From Croceivirga sp009797885 (GTDB taxonomy: Bacteria > Bacteroidota > Bacteroidia > Flavobacteriales > Flavobacteriaceae), in NCBI GenBank assembly GCA_045866215.1, contig AP035880.1, forward strand, positions 1,426,001-1,490,000: a DNA stretch of 64,000 bases, read 5' to 3'. The stretch's first letter is position 1. Each line of letters starts with the position of its first letter. Of the stretch, positions 42,426 to 50,409 are shown piece after piece. The position numbers were made by a program, and so were the translations under genes. A model generated the notes under the pieces. That model made no database searches and was not told the origin of the DNA. It was given only the letters and a program-made list of their open reading frames with translations.

Positions 42426-43049
42426 TTAACTTTCTAAAAACTGTTTTTCCTTATTTGATAGGTCCAAAGCGGAATAATCCAATTTCCAACCAATGGTCTC
42501 CACAATCTTCTCAATAATCAATACGGCCTCCAGTGCTTCCCGCTTTGCCGTATCCAAAAGGCCACTCTCTGGAATTTTCTCCCGAATATGTTCCTTGGCC
42601 TTGGCATTTAAATCGGTCAGGTCTTCCGAAGAAAAGGAATTGAACAGACCATTTTTAATATCATAGAACTGAATGTCCGGTTCAATGGACAATACTTCGG
42701 GTTCGGGGAATTCTGAGAGTACAATCCTTTTCTTATCCAAGTCGGCCTTTAAAAGTAATTTTTTAAGATCGTATCCCACCTGTGCTTTGGCATTGATGAC
42801 CACAAGGGCTTTCTTCTTACTGCTGAGGACCTTCATAAAACCTTCCTTGATATTCTCGTAGCTATAAATCTCAGCGAAATCCCCTTCTACCGAAACCAGT
42901 TTACAGACACTTTTGATCTTATCCAAAATTACGGTGGATTGGTGTTGCACAAGCTCCTTTTTCCTTTTTTGGTTGAAAAGGCCATACACCCAATACGTGA
43001 GTACCACACCCAATAACAGTCCTAAAATTGCCTCAATAAAACCATCCAT
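42426..43049 (-). CDS. DUF4230 membrane-anchored protein
   Basis: A 207-residue protein with one N-terminal helix (FIEAILGLLLGVVLTYWVYG), then a basic turn and an extracytoplasmic domain with STVILDKIKSVCKLVSVEG, FMKVLSSKKKALVVINAKAQ, VGYDLKKLLLKADLDKKRIV and VLSIEPDIQFYDIKNGLFN, the typical DUF4230 pattern. Function is unknown. It is 4 nt from the Dabb-like gene, so probably one operon with it and the MmcQ gene. Confidence 0.85.
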   Translation of the reverse strand: MDGFIEAILGLLLGVVLTYWVYGLFNQKRKKELVQHQSTVILDKIKSVCKLVSVEGDFAEIYSYENIKEGFMKVLSSKKKALVVINAKAQVGYDLKKLLLKADLDKKRIVLSEFPEPEVLSIEPDIQFYDIKNGLFNSFSSEDLTDLNAKAKEHIREKIPESGLLDTAKREALEAVLIIEKIVETIGWKLDYSALDLSNKEKQFLES

Positions 43050-43095
43050 TGCTTAAATATAAACAAAGTACCCATCTTGGGTTCCTATTGTACTT

Positions 43096-43842
43096 TTAGA
43101 CCGGGCCAAATAACAGGGGCCTACTGGGGCTTGCATCATTTTCAAAAGGGGCCACTTGCAGGTTAAGAAGGTATCTACCGTCCTCGATACTATTGTCCAC
43201 ATATACGAATTCCGTAATGGTAGCCTTAAACCGAATGTCCCCGTCCAGATTCCAAAATGCTTTATGGGCCTTCAACAAACCTCCATCCTTCTCCCTATCC
43301 ACCGAAGGCAAATCCACCAACAAATGTTCCACCCCCTTATCCCTTAAATACATAATGGCCTCTTCCAAAAAATAGGGGGGATTGGTATTGGAATACTGTC
43401 TATTGTATTTTTCATTGGTATTGGGTAATGTCCTAATAACGACGGCCTCCCTTTTTTTGGCGCCCAACGCATACTGTAATTGCTTCTTGGAAATCACAAA
43501 ATCCATTCCTTGTTTCTCTGGGGCGACTGTAATCAGTTCCGTCCAGAAAAAGTAGTTGTTTAGATGGTCATTTATCGAGTGGACCTCTTTGGTAATATGC
43601 CCCACACATTCCGTATGTGTAACATGGGCGTGGGGATTAAAGTGGATATCATTAAAATTTACGCTACCCCCTTCCGTTACGCTTCCCACAAATCCTTCTT
43701 CCCTATGTGGTCCTATGGTAGGCGGGGCAACATACCATGCATTAACATTGGATGTACCTCCACGTAAGGGGATGGATAGGTCCAAGGGTTTGGACAAGTC
43801 CACTTTTAACGTTTGGGATTTGTACTTAATGGAGGCTATCAT
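43096..43842 (-). CDS. Cyclase / kynurenine-formamidase-like metal hydrolase
   Basis: A 248-residue protein of the cyclase family (Pfam Cyclase; includes KynB). PLDLSIPLRGG opens the domain, the metal-binding stretch is NPHAHVTHTECVGHI with a HxHxxHTE arrangement in place of the usual HxGTHxD, and VEHLLVDLPSVDREKDGG closes the active site. The altered metal motif suggests a substrate other than formylkynurenine; no tryptophan-degradation genes are nearby. Function therefore open. Confidence 0.78.
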   Translation of the reverse strand: MIASIKYKSQTLKVDLSKPLDLSIPLRGGTSNVNAWYVAPPTIGPHREEGFVGSVTEGGSVNFNDIHFNPHAHVTHTECVGHITKEVHSINDHLNNYFFWTELITVAPEKQGMDFVISKKQLQYALGAKKREAVVIRTLPNTNEKYNRQYSNTNPPYFLEEAIMYLRDKGVEHLLVDLPSVDREKDGGLLKAHKAFWNLDGDIRFKATITEFVYVDNSIEDGRYLLNLQVAPFENDASPSRPLLFGPV

Positions 43843-44144
43843 TTATGCTGAACTTGATTAAGTATCCAAACTACTCAAATTATATCGATATTCAAATAAG
43901 CCCCTATGGATTTGAACTTTATGGTTTTGAACAAAAGAATAAAATCCATTACAAGCCGATACGTTGTAATTCTTGCGCAGGCAGGAATCCATTCGAACGG
44001 AAATTATTGTGGATTCCCCATCATACTTCGACTTCGCTCAGCATCCGTGCGGAATGACAGAACCTTTTGAACAAGCCTGAACGAGTTCCATATAAAAATA
44101 GCCTTTGTTCATATGTATGGTCCAGCTTATATCCTAAAGCAAGT
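43843..44144. other. 302-bp non-coding stretch with REP-like remnant
   Basis: Between cyclase (start) and hemW (end). At about 43966-44060 lies a degenerate palindromic element: GGAATCCA (43984-43991) and TGGATTCC (44010-44017) form 8-bp arms, and flanks TTCTTGCGCAGGCAGGAATCC, split as TTCTTGCGCAGG plus CAGGAATCC, and CTTCGACTTCGCTCAGCATC recall flavobacterial repeats of the TCATTTCGA/CAGGCAGGAATCC kinds. No reading frame or RNA is supported. Confidence 0.55.
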
Positions 44145-45278
44145 TCAGGACAAGTTAACCATAAACAAATCGCTCGCGATCCCATCTGCCAAGAACCTCC
44201 CTTTTTTTGTGGTCAAGAGTACATCACCATCCCAAAACAAAAGATGTTCAGCAATATATTTTTCGGCCTGTTGCCCAAGATATTGTCCATAGGTCGGTCC
44301 AAATTCCTTGCTTACCTTTTGCAAGGAAACCCCCCAAATGGTTCTAAGCCCCGTCATCACATATTCGTTATACCTGTCGCGAACACTTAATACCTCACGT
44401 TCAATGGGCACTTGGTTCCCTTCCAGGGCCTTTATATATTTCGAATTGTTCCTAACATTCCACCCCCTCCTCTTTCCATCAAAGGAATGGGCCGAAGGTC
44501 CTATCCCTAGGTAATGCTTTCCCTGCCAATAGGCCGTATTGTTTTTTGAAAAAAAACCGGGCTTTCCAAAATTCGAAATCTCATAATTGATGTACCCTTT
44601 TTCCTCCAAACACTCTACAAGGATATGAAACTGGCGCTGTGCCTGCCCATCATCCACATTAGGTACTTTTCCCTCTTTAATAAAATGCTCCAAAGCTGTT
44701 TTGGGCTCAACGGTTAAGGCATAGGCCGAAATATGTGGAACGCCAAAGGATAATGCCCTCGTAATATTCCTTTCCCATCGTTTTTCATCCATTCCCGGAA
44801 TTCCATAGATCAGGTCGATGGATATATTTTCAAAAAAGACCCTTGCTTCTTCCAAGCAAACGGAAGCTTCTTTGGCATTGTGTGCCCGGTTCATGAGTGT
44901 TAGGTCGGTATCAAAAAAAGACTGTATCCCAATACTTAAACGATTGATCGGAGTTCGCGATAGCCGAAGAATTTGATTCCTTGGCAGATCATCCGGATTC
45001 GCTTCCAAGGTAATCTCCGGGTTATCGCCCACTTTATAGTGGGCATAAACCGTATGTAGCAATCCTTCTATTTCATGGGGCTCCAAAATTGAGGGGGTGC
45101 CCCCACCAAAATAAATGGTTTCAATGCTTTGATCGTTCAGTTCCGCTTTTCGCAATACCATCTCTTGTTGGAGGGCCAAAAGCATGTCATTTTTCTTCTT
45201 CAGGCTTGTGGAAAAATGAAAATCGCAGTAATGGCAAGCTTGTTTGCAAAAAGGTACGTGAATGTAGATGCCGGCCAT
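44145..45278 (-). CDS. hemW: Radical SAM protein HemW (heme chaperone)
   Basis: A 377-residue radical SAM protein. The cluster motif is PFCKQACHYCDFH (CxxxCxxC) near residue 10-20 with IYIHVPF ahead of it; YFGGGTPSILEPHEI, SIGIQSFFDTDL and LIYGIPGMDEKRW follow; KNNTAYWQGKHYLGIGPSAHS is the HemW signature region. HemW was once annotated as oxygen-independent coproporphyrinogen oxidase but acts as heme chaperone. ATG at 45278; an in-frame TTG at 45287 was rejected. It begins 2 nt past the ruvC stop region. Confidence 0.93.
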   Translation of the reverse strand: MAGIYIHVPFCKQACHYCDFHFSTSLKKKNDMLLALQQEMVLRKAELNDQSIETIYFGGGTPSILEPHEIEGLLHTVYAHYKVGDNPEITLEANPDDLPRNQILRLSRTPINRLSIGIQSFFDTDLTLMNRAHNAKEASVCLEEARVFFENISIDLIYGIPGMDEKRWERNITRALSFGVPHISAYALTVEPKTALEHFIKEGKVPNVDDGQAQRQFHILVECLEEKGYINYEISNFGKPGFFSKNNTAYWQGKHYLGIGPSAHSFDGKRRGWNVRNNSKYIKALEGNQVPIEREVLSVRDRYNEYVMTGLRTIWGVSLQKVSKEFGPTYGQYLGQQAEKYIAEHLLFWDGDVLLTTKKGRFLADGIASDLFMVNLS

Positions 45279-45279
45279 G

Positions 45280-45831
45280 CTAACCAATTTTCTTTGGGTT
45301 CTGCCTTACAAAGGCTTCCCAACCTGTATAGCTGACCCCAACATTTATTCGACCTTCATTGTAAAAATGACATACGGCCGCGGCAAGACCATCCGTGCTG
45401 TCCAAATTTTTTGGTAGGGTCTTTAGGGCCAAAAGGCCCTGCAACATCTTGGCCACTTGTTCCTTGCTGGCATTTCCATTACCTGTTATGGCCATTTTTA
45501 TTTTTTTGGGCAGGTATTCCGTAATGGGAATTTGCCTGGAAAGACCCGCGGCCATGGCCACTCCCTGTGCCCTCCCCAGTTTTAACATGGATTGCACATT
45601 TTTGGAATAAAATGGGGCTTCTATGGCTATTTCATCTGGATGATAGGAGTCTATGAGTTCCAAGGTCCGTTCAAAAATGAGTTTTAGCCTTAGATAGGGG
45701 TCATCGTACTTTTTAAGCATGAGTTCATTCATTTGAACAAACTCCATTTTTTTGTTGACGACCTTAATGATTCCAAAACCCATGATCTGGGTTCCCGGGT
45801 CAATACCTAATATGATCTTTTCCTTTGCCAA
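45280..45831 (-). CDS. ruvC: Holliday junction resolvase RuvC
   Basis: A 183-residue nuclease: LGIDPGTQIMGFGII with the first catalytic Asp, ELIDSYHPDEIAIEAPFY with Glu, and LDSTDGLAAAVCHFYNEG with the C-terminal Asp/His set. It cuts Holliday junctions made by RuvAB. The start codon is TTG at 45831, 1 nt after the stop of the preceding lipoprotein gene; the conserved N-terminus (AKEKIILGIDPGT) begins right there and there is no usable ATG. Confidence 0.95.
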   Translation of the reverse strand: MAKEKIILGIDPGTQIMGFGIIKVVNKKMEFVQMNELMLKKYDDPYLRLKLIFERTLELIDSYHPDEIAIEAPFYSKNVQSMLKLGRAQGVAMAAGLSRQIPITEYLPKKIKMAITGNGNASKEQVAKMLQGLLALKTLPKNLDSTDGLAAAVCHFYNEGRINVGVSYTGWEAFVRQNPKKIG

Positions 45832-45832
45832 C

Positions 45833-46309
45833 TTATTTTTCAGTATCTAAAACAATGGGAAGCCTAAATTTAATTTTCACGTTTATCCCCCTTTTATGTG
45901 CTGGAATAACCGTTAAATCCTTGAATCGTGTCCGTATCTCATCCCTAAATCCGGGCACAACTTCCTCTATCCTATTATTATCCTCGATTTCTATAATATT
46001 GATAAAACCATCCTCATCCACCTCAAAATCCACAAATAAGGTATCCTTGATCTCCTGGTCCACTTCATAAACGGTATCGCTAAAAGCCTCCACAAACCGT
46101 TTGAGCATCTGGCGTTCAAAGCAATTGCGCTGTTCTGCTTTTTGTGCCATTTCATCGCATTCCCCAAAAAGCGGAAATTGGTCCACATCGTTCCAATCAA
46201 TGGCCATAAGTTCTGCATTGACCGCTCTTTTGGTCTGTTCCTCTTTGGTTGAAAAATAGGCACAGGAAGTCAAAATGAGTAGGATTGACAAGAACCAGCA
46301 TCGTTGCAT
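45833..46309 (-). CDS. Lipoprotein with TonB C-terminal-like domain
   Basis: A 158-residue lipoprotein: hydrophobic start and LTSC lipobox (Cys16). The C-terminal part (TLFVDFEVDEDGFINIIEIE ... VIPAHKRGINVKIKFRLPI) resembles the TonB C-terminal fold seen in many Bacteroidota 'energy transducer' proteins and also in the M56 peptidase two genes upstream. It is too short to span the periplasm and lacks a proline linker, so it is unlikely to be a working TonB. It sits between a TPR gene and ruvC. Confidence 0.75.
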   Translation of the reverse strand: MQRCWFLSILLILTSCAYFSTKEEQTKRAVNAELMAIDWNDVDQFPLFGECDEMAQKAEQRNCFERQMLKRFVEAFSDTVYEVDQEIKDTLFVDFEVDEDGFINIIEIEDNNRIEEVVPGFRDEIRTRFKDLTVIPAHKRGINVKIKFRLPIVLDTEK

Positions 46310-46352
46310 AAAGCCCCAAGAATTTGGCTGAAATTACGATATTTTGGAGAAT

Positions 46353-47501
46353 TCAATCCTTGGAAAAATGGATTTCCTCCTTGAGTTCGGTTATGCGTTT
46401 AACGACCCTTTCCTGAATAAATGGCATAGTACCCCCATAATCCAGTACATACTTTTGGTAGTAGTTCAACCTAACTTTGGGATCTTTGTGATACTCATCC
46501 GCCAGTGTACAAAACTGGTAGTAAAACAAAGGATTTCCAGTATTTTCTTCCGAGGCCTTTCGGTAGTAGTTCATCGCTTTTTGTGTATGGCCACGTAACC
46601 GGGCTATACGGCCCAAATTGGCATAATCCATGGAAAAGTCCACTTTTCGCATCTCAATGGATTTACGAATGTAATGTTCCGCACTGTCCAAATTCTCCTC
46701 CTTCATGAATACTTCACCCAAACCCTTAGATGCATTGATCTCTTGATCATGGATTTTCATGAGTTTGTAATATTGCTCCTTCGCTTTATCGAACTGCCAA
46801 TCCCCAAAATAGCTGAACCCCAATTTTTGATAAATAAACCCTTTCTTTTCCCCCAGTTCCAAAAGCCGTTCAAAAAAAGGAATGGCTTTGCCATATTGGC
46901 CATCGTTAAAAAATGCCAAGGCCTTTAAATTGATCATGGCAATGTCATCACCATAAAAACGGAGCCCCTTATCAATATAGTGGAGGGCAGAATCCTTTTG
47001 CTGTTCCCCAACATAATATTTCCCTAGGGCAAACAAGCTTCTGAGGTGGGTGCTATCTTTGTCAACTGCTTTTTTGAAAGACTGCAATCCCTGCGCTATT
47101 TTCCCCATCTGTTGTAGTGTCCTCCCAAAAAAGTAATGGTATTCAGGATTTGTCGTTTTCCTTTCCACCAACAACTTGAAGCAGCTAAGGGCTTCACTAT
47201 ATTTCTTTGTCTTTAGTAGTAATTTTCCCAATTCAAACCGAGCGATGGATTTATCGGGATTGTTTTCCAGTAGTGCCCTGTATTGTAGTACGGCCTTTTC
47301 ATAGTTTCCAATGGTATTGTAAGATCTGGCTATTTGCAAACTGGAATTCGTATCACCAATTTTGGCATAGGCATTTATAGCAGCAATATAATTCCCGGAT
47401 AGATAAAGACTATCCGCAGTGGATACCATTGATTGGGCCTGGGTTTTCACCATGGTTGTTGGACACAGCCATACCAATAACAATAGCTTCTTTAATACCA
47501 T
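46353..47501 (-). CDS. Secreted TPR-repeat protein
   Basis: A 382-residue protein with a signal peptide (MVLKKLLLLVWLCPTTMVKT) and about nine tetratricopeptide repeats running to the end, for example YNTIGNYEKAVLQYRALLEN, ARFELGKLLLKTKKYSEALS, LGKYYVGEQQKDSALHYIDK, KLGFSYFGDWQFDKAKEQYY. Such proteins are scaffolds for envelope complexes. The start chosen is the ATG at 47501; another ATG at 47528 overlaps the M56 gene by 8 nt and would extend the peptide by nine polar residues. Confidence 0.87.
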   Translation of the reverse strand: MVLKKLLLLVWLCPTTMVKTQAQSMVSTADSLYLSGNYIAAINAYAKIGDTNSSLQIARSYNTIGNYEKAVLQYRALLENNPDKSIARFELGKLLLKTKKYSEALSCFKLLVERKTTNPEYHYFFGRTLQQMGKIAQGLQSFKKAVDKDSTHLRSLFALGKYYVGEQQKDSALHYIDKGLRFYGDDIAMINLKALAFFNDGQYGKAIPFFERLLELGEKKGFIYQKLGFSYFGDWQFDKAKEQYYKLMKIHDQEINASKGLGEVFMKEENLDSAEHYIRKSIEMRKVDFSMDYANLGRIARLRGHTQKAMNYYRKASEENTGNPLFYYQFCTLADEYHKDPKVRLNYYQKYVLDYGGTMPFIQERVVKRITELKEEIHFSKD

Positions 47502-47520
47502 TGTATGCTTCGCGTAATCG

Positions 47521-48777
47521 TTACCCATTCAATTTGAATACCACTGGTGTTGAAAAAGCGACATTGACTGCCTCACCGTTAAGGGTTCCCGGTTTCATTT
47601 TAGGCAGTCGTTGAATTATCCGTTTCACCTCTGCTTCCAAAATAGGGCTTGGCCCCCTTTGTTCAATGTCATTGATATTGCCGTTTGTATCTATGGTGAA
47701 TATCACCGCGACGCGTCCTTCAATACCTTGCTCTTGAGCTTCTTTAGGGTAATTGAAGTTTTTACGGATATGTTCATTGATCATTTCCAAAAAACAGGTT
47801 TTCCTATCCGAACTGTTTTCACAACCTGGAAAAACAGGAACGTTATCGAAGGTTCCAAAGGGAATTCTAGAGGGTGTTTTTACCTGTGAAGTAATCAATT
47901 CCCCTTCGGATTTGTTCTGTATTTCGCAAGATGTATAGAGTAAAATTCCAAACACCAAGGGCAATAGTAGGGCATATTTAGTCCGAAATATGATTTTGGA
48001 TTTCTGTTTATTTAACATGACAATTCGTTTTTTAGTGAGTGATGTTTTAAAAAATTGATTGACAAAACTGAGGTTTTGCGTTTGAAAAACTTCGGACAGC
48101 AATAGCTCATAATGTGCCTTTTTATTACTCTTGGTCACTTGGGCATCGGCGATGTACTCGTGCAATTCCGCAATTCGATATTGATAGAAATACACCAGGG
48201 GATTGAACCAAAATGGAATTCGCATCAGTTCAAAAAACAGCAAATCCAGCGAATGCCACTGCTTAACATGGACCAATTCATGAGCCAGAATCTGTGGTTC
48301 TTTTTCCTTGGCAATACCGTCTCCCAAAAACACCAGTTTAAAAAATGAAAAAGCTGTCTTGCTTTGTTTGACCACCACTTTGGTGAAATTGGAATAATAG
48401 CGAACGGTTCCTTTGTTTCGCATGCTTTGTATTCGATATAACTTAGCGCCAAAGTAGATGGTCAGTGTAGCTGCCCCAAAAAGAAAAACCCATTCGTGGA
48501 TGTCGAGCAACTCCCAAAAAGAGCTTTCAGTCGTTTTGCTCTTCATCATTGGAGAACCGTTGATCTCCCATAAAAAGTCCGGGTAAAAAATCGCTTCCTG
48601 GGATAGCACAGTTTTCAAAGCTTCAATTTTAATCAAGGGCAAGACCAAAGACAGGATAAAGGCAATCAGCAAATAGGCTCGGTTCAATTGAAAAAAGGTT
48701 TCCTTTTTTAAAAACAAATCAAAGACCGCTAAAAAAATCAATTGAAAAGCCAGGGTTTCCATTAGATATTGTAACAT
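47521..48777 (-). CDS. M56 zinc peptidase with C-terminal TonB-like domain
   Basis: A 418-residue BlaR1-like protein. Membrane helices at about 8-24, 32-52, 94-112 and 270-290; zinc site HELVH (166-170) followed by VKQWHSLDLLFFELM and a later ELHEYIADAQV. The C-terminal periplasmic part (about 330-418) is a TonB C-terminal domain (GIEGRVAVIFTIDTNGNIND, VNVAFSTPVVFKLNG). Downstream of a BlaI-type repressor by 30 nt. No penicillin-binding domain, so the signal is probably not a beta-lactam. Confidence 0.9.
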   Translation of the reverse strand: MLQYLMETLAFQLIFLAVFDLFLKKETFFQLNRAYLLIAFILSLVLPLIKIEALKTVLSQEAIFYPDFLWEINGSPMMKSKTTESSFWELLDIHEWVFLFGAATLTIYFGAKLYRIQSMRNKGTVRYYSNFTKVVVKQSKTAFSFFKLVFLGDGIAKEKEPQILAHELVHVKQWHSLDLLFFELMRIPFWFNPLVYFYQYRIAELHEYIADAQVTKSNKKAHYELLLSEVFQTQNLSFVNQFFKTSLTKKRIVMLNKQKSKIIFRTKYALLLPLVFGILLYTSCEIQNKSEGELITSQVKTPSRIPFGTFDNVPVFPGCENSSDRKTCFLEMINEHIRKNFNYPKEAQEQGIEGRVAVIFTIDTNGNINDIEQRGPSPILEAEVKRIIQRLPKMKPGTLNGEAVNVAFSTPVVFKLNG

Positions 48778-48807
48778 GATTTCCTCTTTTAGGTGTTAGG
48801 TCAAAAC

Positions 48808-49170
48808 CTATTCTTCTTCCTTCTTTATTTTATTCAATATTTCCTCCAACTCCGATATGCTAATGTCATTTTTCTTCATGAAAAAAGATACCATACTTTG
48901 GAACGACCCTTGAAAATAGCCGTTCACCAACTTGTTGATCGATTCGTTACTATAATCAGATTTCTTGAGCAATGGAAAATACACATGTCCCTTCCCTACT
49001 TTTTCATGATCCACAAAACCCTTGTCCTCCAAAATTCGCACAATGGTGGAAACTGTATTATAAGCCGGCTTGGGTTCTGGCAATTCTTCCAGCAAAGAAG
49101 TAACATTGGCTTTTTTTAGTTGCCAAAGTAATTGCATCACCTCCTCTTCCGCTTTGGTAAGCTGTCGCAT
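48808..49170 (-). CDS. BlaI/MecI family repressor (second copy)
   Basis: A 120-residue winged-helix repressor: LTKAEEEVMQLLWQLKKANV, PEPKPAYNTVSTIVRILEDK, KGFVDHEKVGKGHVYFPLL and a C-terminal dimerisation helix. First gene of an operon with the M56/TonB peptidase, probably reading on into the TPR gene, lipoprotein, ruvC and hemW. Its upstream region contains three ACTAA-N4-TTAGT boxes, a different operator type from the BlaI homologue at 9.2 kb. Confidence 0.93.
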   Translation of the reverse strand: MRQLTKAEEEVMQLLWQLKKANVTSLLEELPEPKPAYNTVSTIVRILEDKGFVDHEKVGKGHVYFPLLKKSDYSNESINKLVNGYFQGSFQSMVSFFMKKNDISISELEEILNKIKKEEE

Positions 49171-49172
49171 TC

Positions 49173-49238
49173 AACTAAGTTTTTAGTTAACAAAGTTCAA
49201 ATATAACTAAAAGATTAGTTTAAACTAATCTTTTAGTT
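49173..49238 (-). promoter_or_regulatory. BlaI-type operator cluster and promoter
   Basis: Three ACTAA-N4-TTAGT boxes: 49174-49187, 49206-49219 and 49224-49237. The last two are arranged as one perfect 34-bp palindrome (49205-49238). On the minus strand TATATTTG (49205-49198) is an exact -7 box located between the single box and the double box, so repressor would cover the -33 region and the transcript start. Confidence 0.78.
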
Positions 49239-49301
49239 AAAAAATTAATGTGCATTGTAACAATCTCTTTATAATTTAGTCTAATCTTCAAAGAAATTTA
49301 T

Positions 49302-49814
49302 ATGGACATTGCATTACTATTTATAGGTTTTCTTTTAATGTTAGTAGGGATTTTGGGCAGTTTCCTGCCCGTCCTGCCCGGACCTCCCGTGAGTTGGATC
49401 GGGCTCCTGCTCCTTCACTTGACCAAAGCTGTTCCGGATAATTGGTGGTTCTTGGGCATTACACTGGCCATAGCTTTGGTGGTCACGGTTATGGATTATA
49501 TCATTCCAGCGGCCGGCACCAAAAAATTTGGGGGCACCAAGTGGGGCATGTGGGGTAGCATCATCGGGTTATTGGTGGCTATTTTCTTTCCTATCCTGGG
49601 GCCTTTGGGCATTATTGTTTGGCCTTTTGTTGGCGCTTTGGTCGGTGAACTGGCCAATAAGTCCGAAAAGGATAAAGCCCTTAAAGCTGCCTTTGGATCT
49701 TTTATCGGTTTTCTGACCGGTACCTTTTTAAAGTTTTTGATCGCAATAGTCTATGCGGGCCTATTTGTATGGAAATCCATTGAATACATCCCGGAAATCT
49801 TTACATTTTCCTAG
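49302..49814 (+). CDS. DUF456 family membrane protein
   Basis: A 170-residue protein with four to five hydrophobic segments that contain glycine zipper-like stretches (GFLLMLVGILGSFLPVLPGP, PPVSWIGLLLLHLTKAV, MWGSIIGLLVAIFFPILGPL, FGSFIGFLTGTFLKF). LPVLPGPPVSW and the IIPAAGTKKFGGTKWGMWG loop are DUF456 hallmarks. Function is unknown. It is divergent from the BlaI operon and converges with the nitroreductase gene 12 nt away. Confidence 0.9.
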   Translation: MDIALLFIGFLLMLVGILGSFLPVLPGPPVSWIGLLLLHLTKAVPDNWWFLGITLAIALVVTVMDYIIPAAGTKKFGGTKWGMWGSIIGLLVAIFFPILGPLGIIVWPFVGALVGELANKSEKDKALKAAFGSFIGFLTGTFLKFLIAIVYAGLFVWKSIEYIPEIFTFS

Positions 49815-49826
49815 GGCCTGTTAGCG

Positions 49827-50381
49827 CTAGTCCAACCACTGTATTTTATTGGAAACGGGTTCCCTTTCGCCTACTGCCGGTTCTTCGTCATAATAGCCCA
49901 AATAGAACAGACCCAAACACTTTTCACCTTGATTCAGTTCCATAAATTCATCCATATACTTAATGAGTCCCGGAGAGCTCCAATAACAGCCCAAGTTTAA
50001 TTCGGTACAACACAACCACATGTTCTGGACCGCCATGGCCGTAGCGGCCAATTCCTCCCATTCCGGTAAACTTTCCTTGGGATCACGTTGCATACAAATA
50101 ACAATGACCGCTCCTGATTTTCTCGGGTTCTCCTGCAGTTTCCGAATCTTAATTTGCTTTGGTCTGGAATCCACCTCTTGATACTTTGAGGACAAAAAAT
50201 CCCCCAATTTTGCCTTGGACTCCCCCATCAACACCTTAAAACGCCATGGTTCGGTCCTTTTATGGTTGGGTGCCCAATTGGCGGCCTCCAATAATTGTTC
50301 TATGGTTTCCCTTTGCACGGGTTTGTCATTGTATTGTACTGGAAAGACGGAACGTCTTTTTTTGATAAGTTCAAAAATCAT
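49827..50381 (-). CDS. Nitroreductase family protein
   Basis: A 184-residue FMN-dependent NAD(P)H oxidoreductase: KKRRSVFPVQYNDKPVQRE holds the FMN-phosphate arginines, AANWAPNHKRTEPWRFKVL the typical second motif, and LGLFYLGYYDEEP the C-terminal FMN contact. Of the short YdjA-like type. Substrate unknown. It lies 28 nt beyond the stop... of a LysR regulator transcribed in the same direction, which may control it. Confidence 0.9.
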   Translation of the reverse strand: MIFELIKKRRSVFPVQYNDKPVQRETIEQLLEAANWAPNHKRTEPWRFKVLMGESKAKLGDFLSSKYQEVDSRPKQIKIRKLQENPRKSGAVIVICMQRDPKESLPEWEELAATAMAVQNMWLCCTELNLGCYWSSPGLIKYMDEFMELNQGEKCLGLFYLGYYDEEPAVGEREPVSNKIQWLD

Positions 50382-50409
50382 AGCCTTTGTTTTTCACAAA
50401 TTTAGGCTT

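Noticed and set aside
44147..44160. AGGACAAGTTAACC, similar to the TetR repeat at 11-54
   Set aside because: Falls at the 3' end of the hemW coding region, with one mismatch and no second copy; explained by coding sequence.
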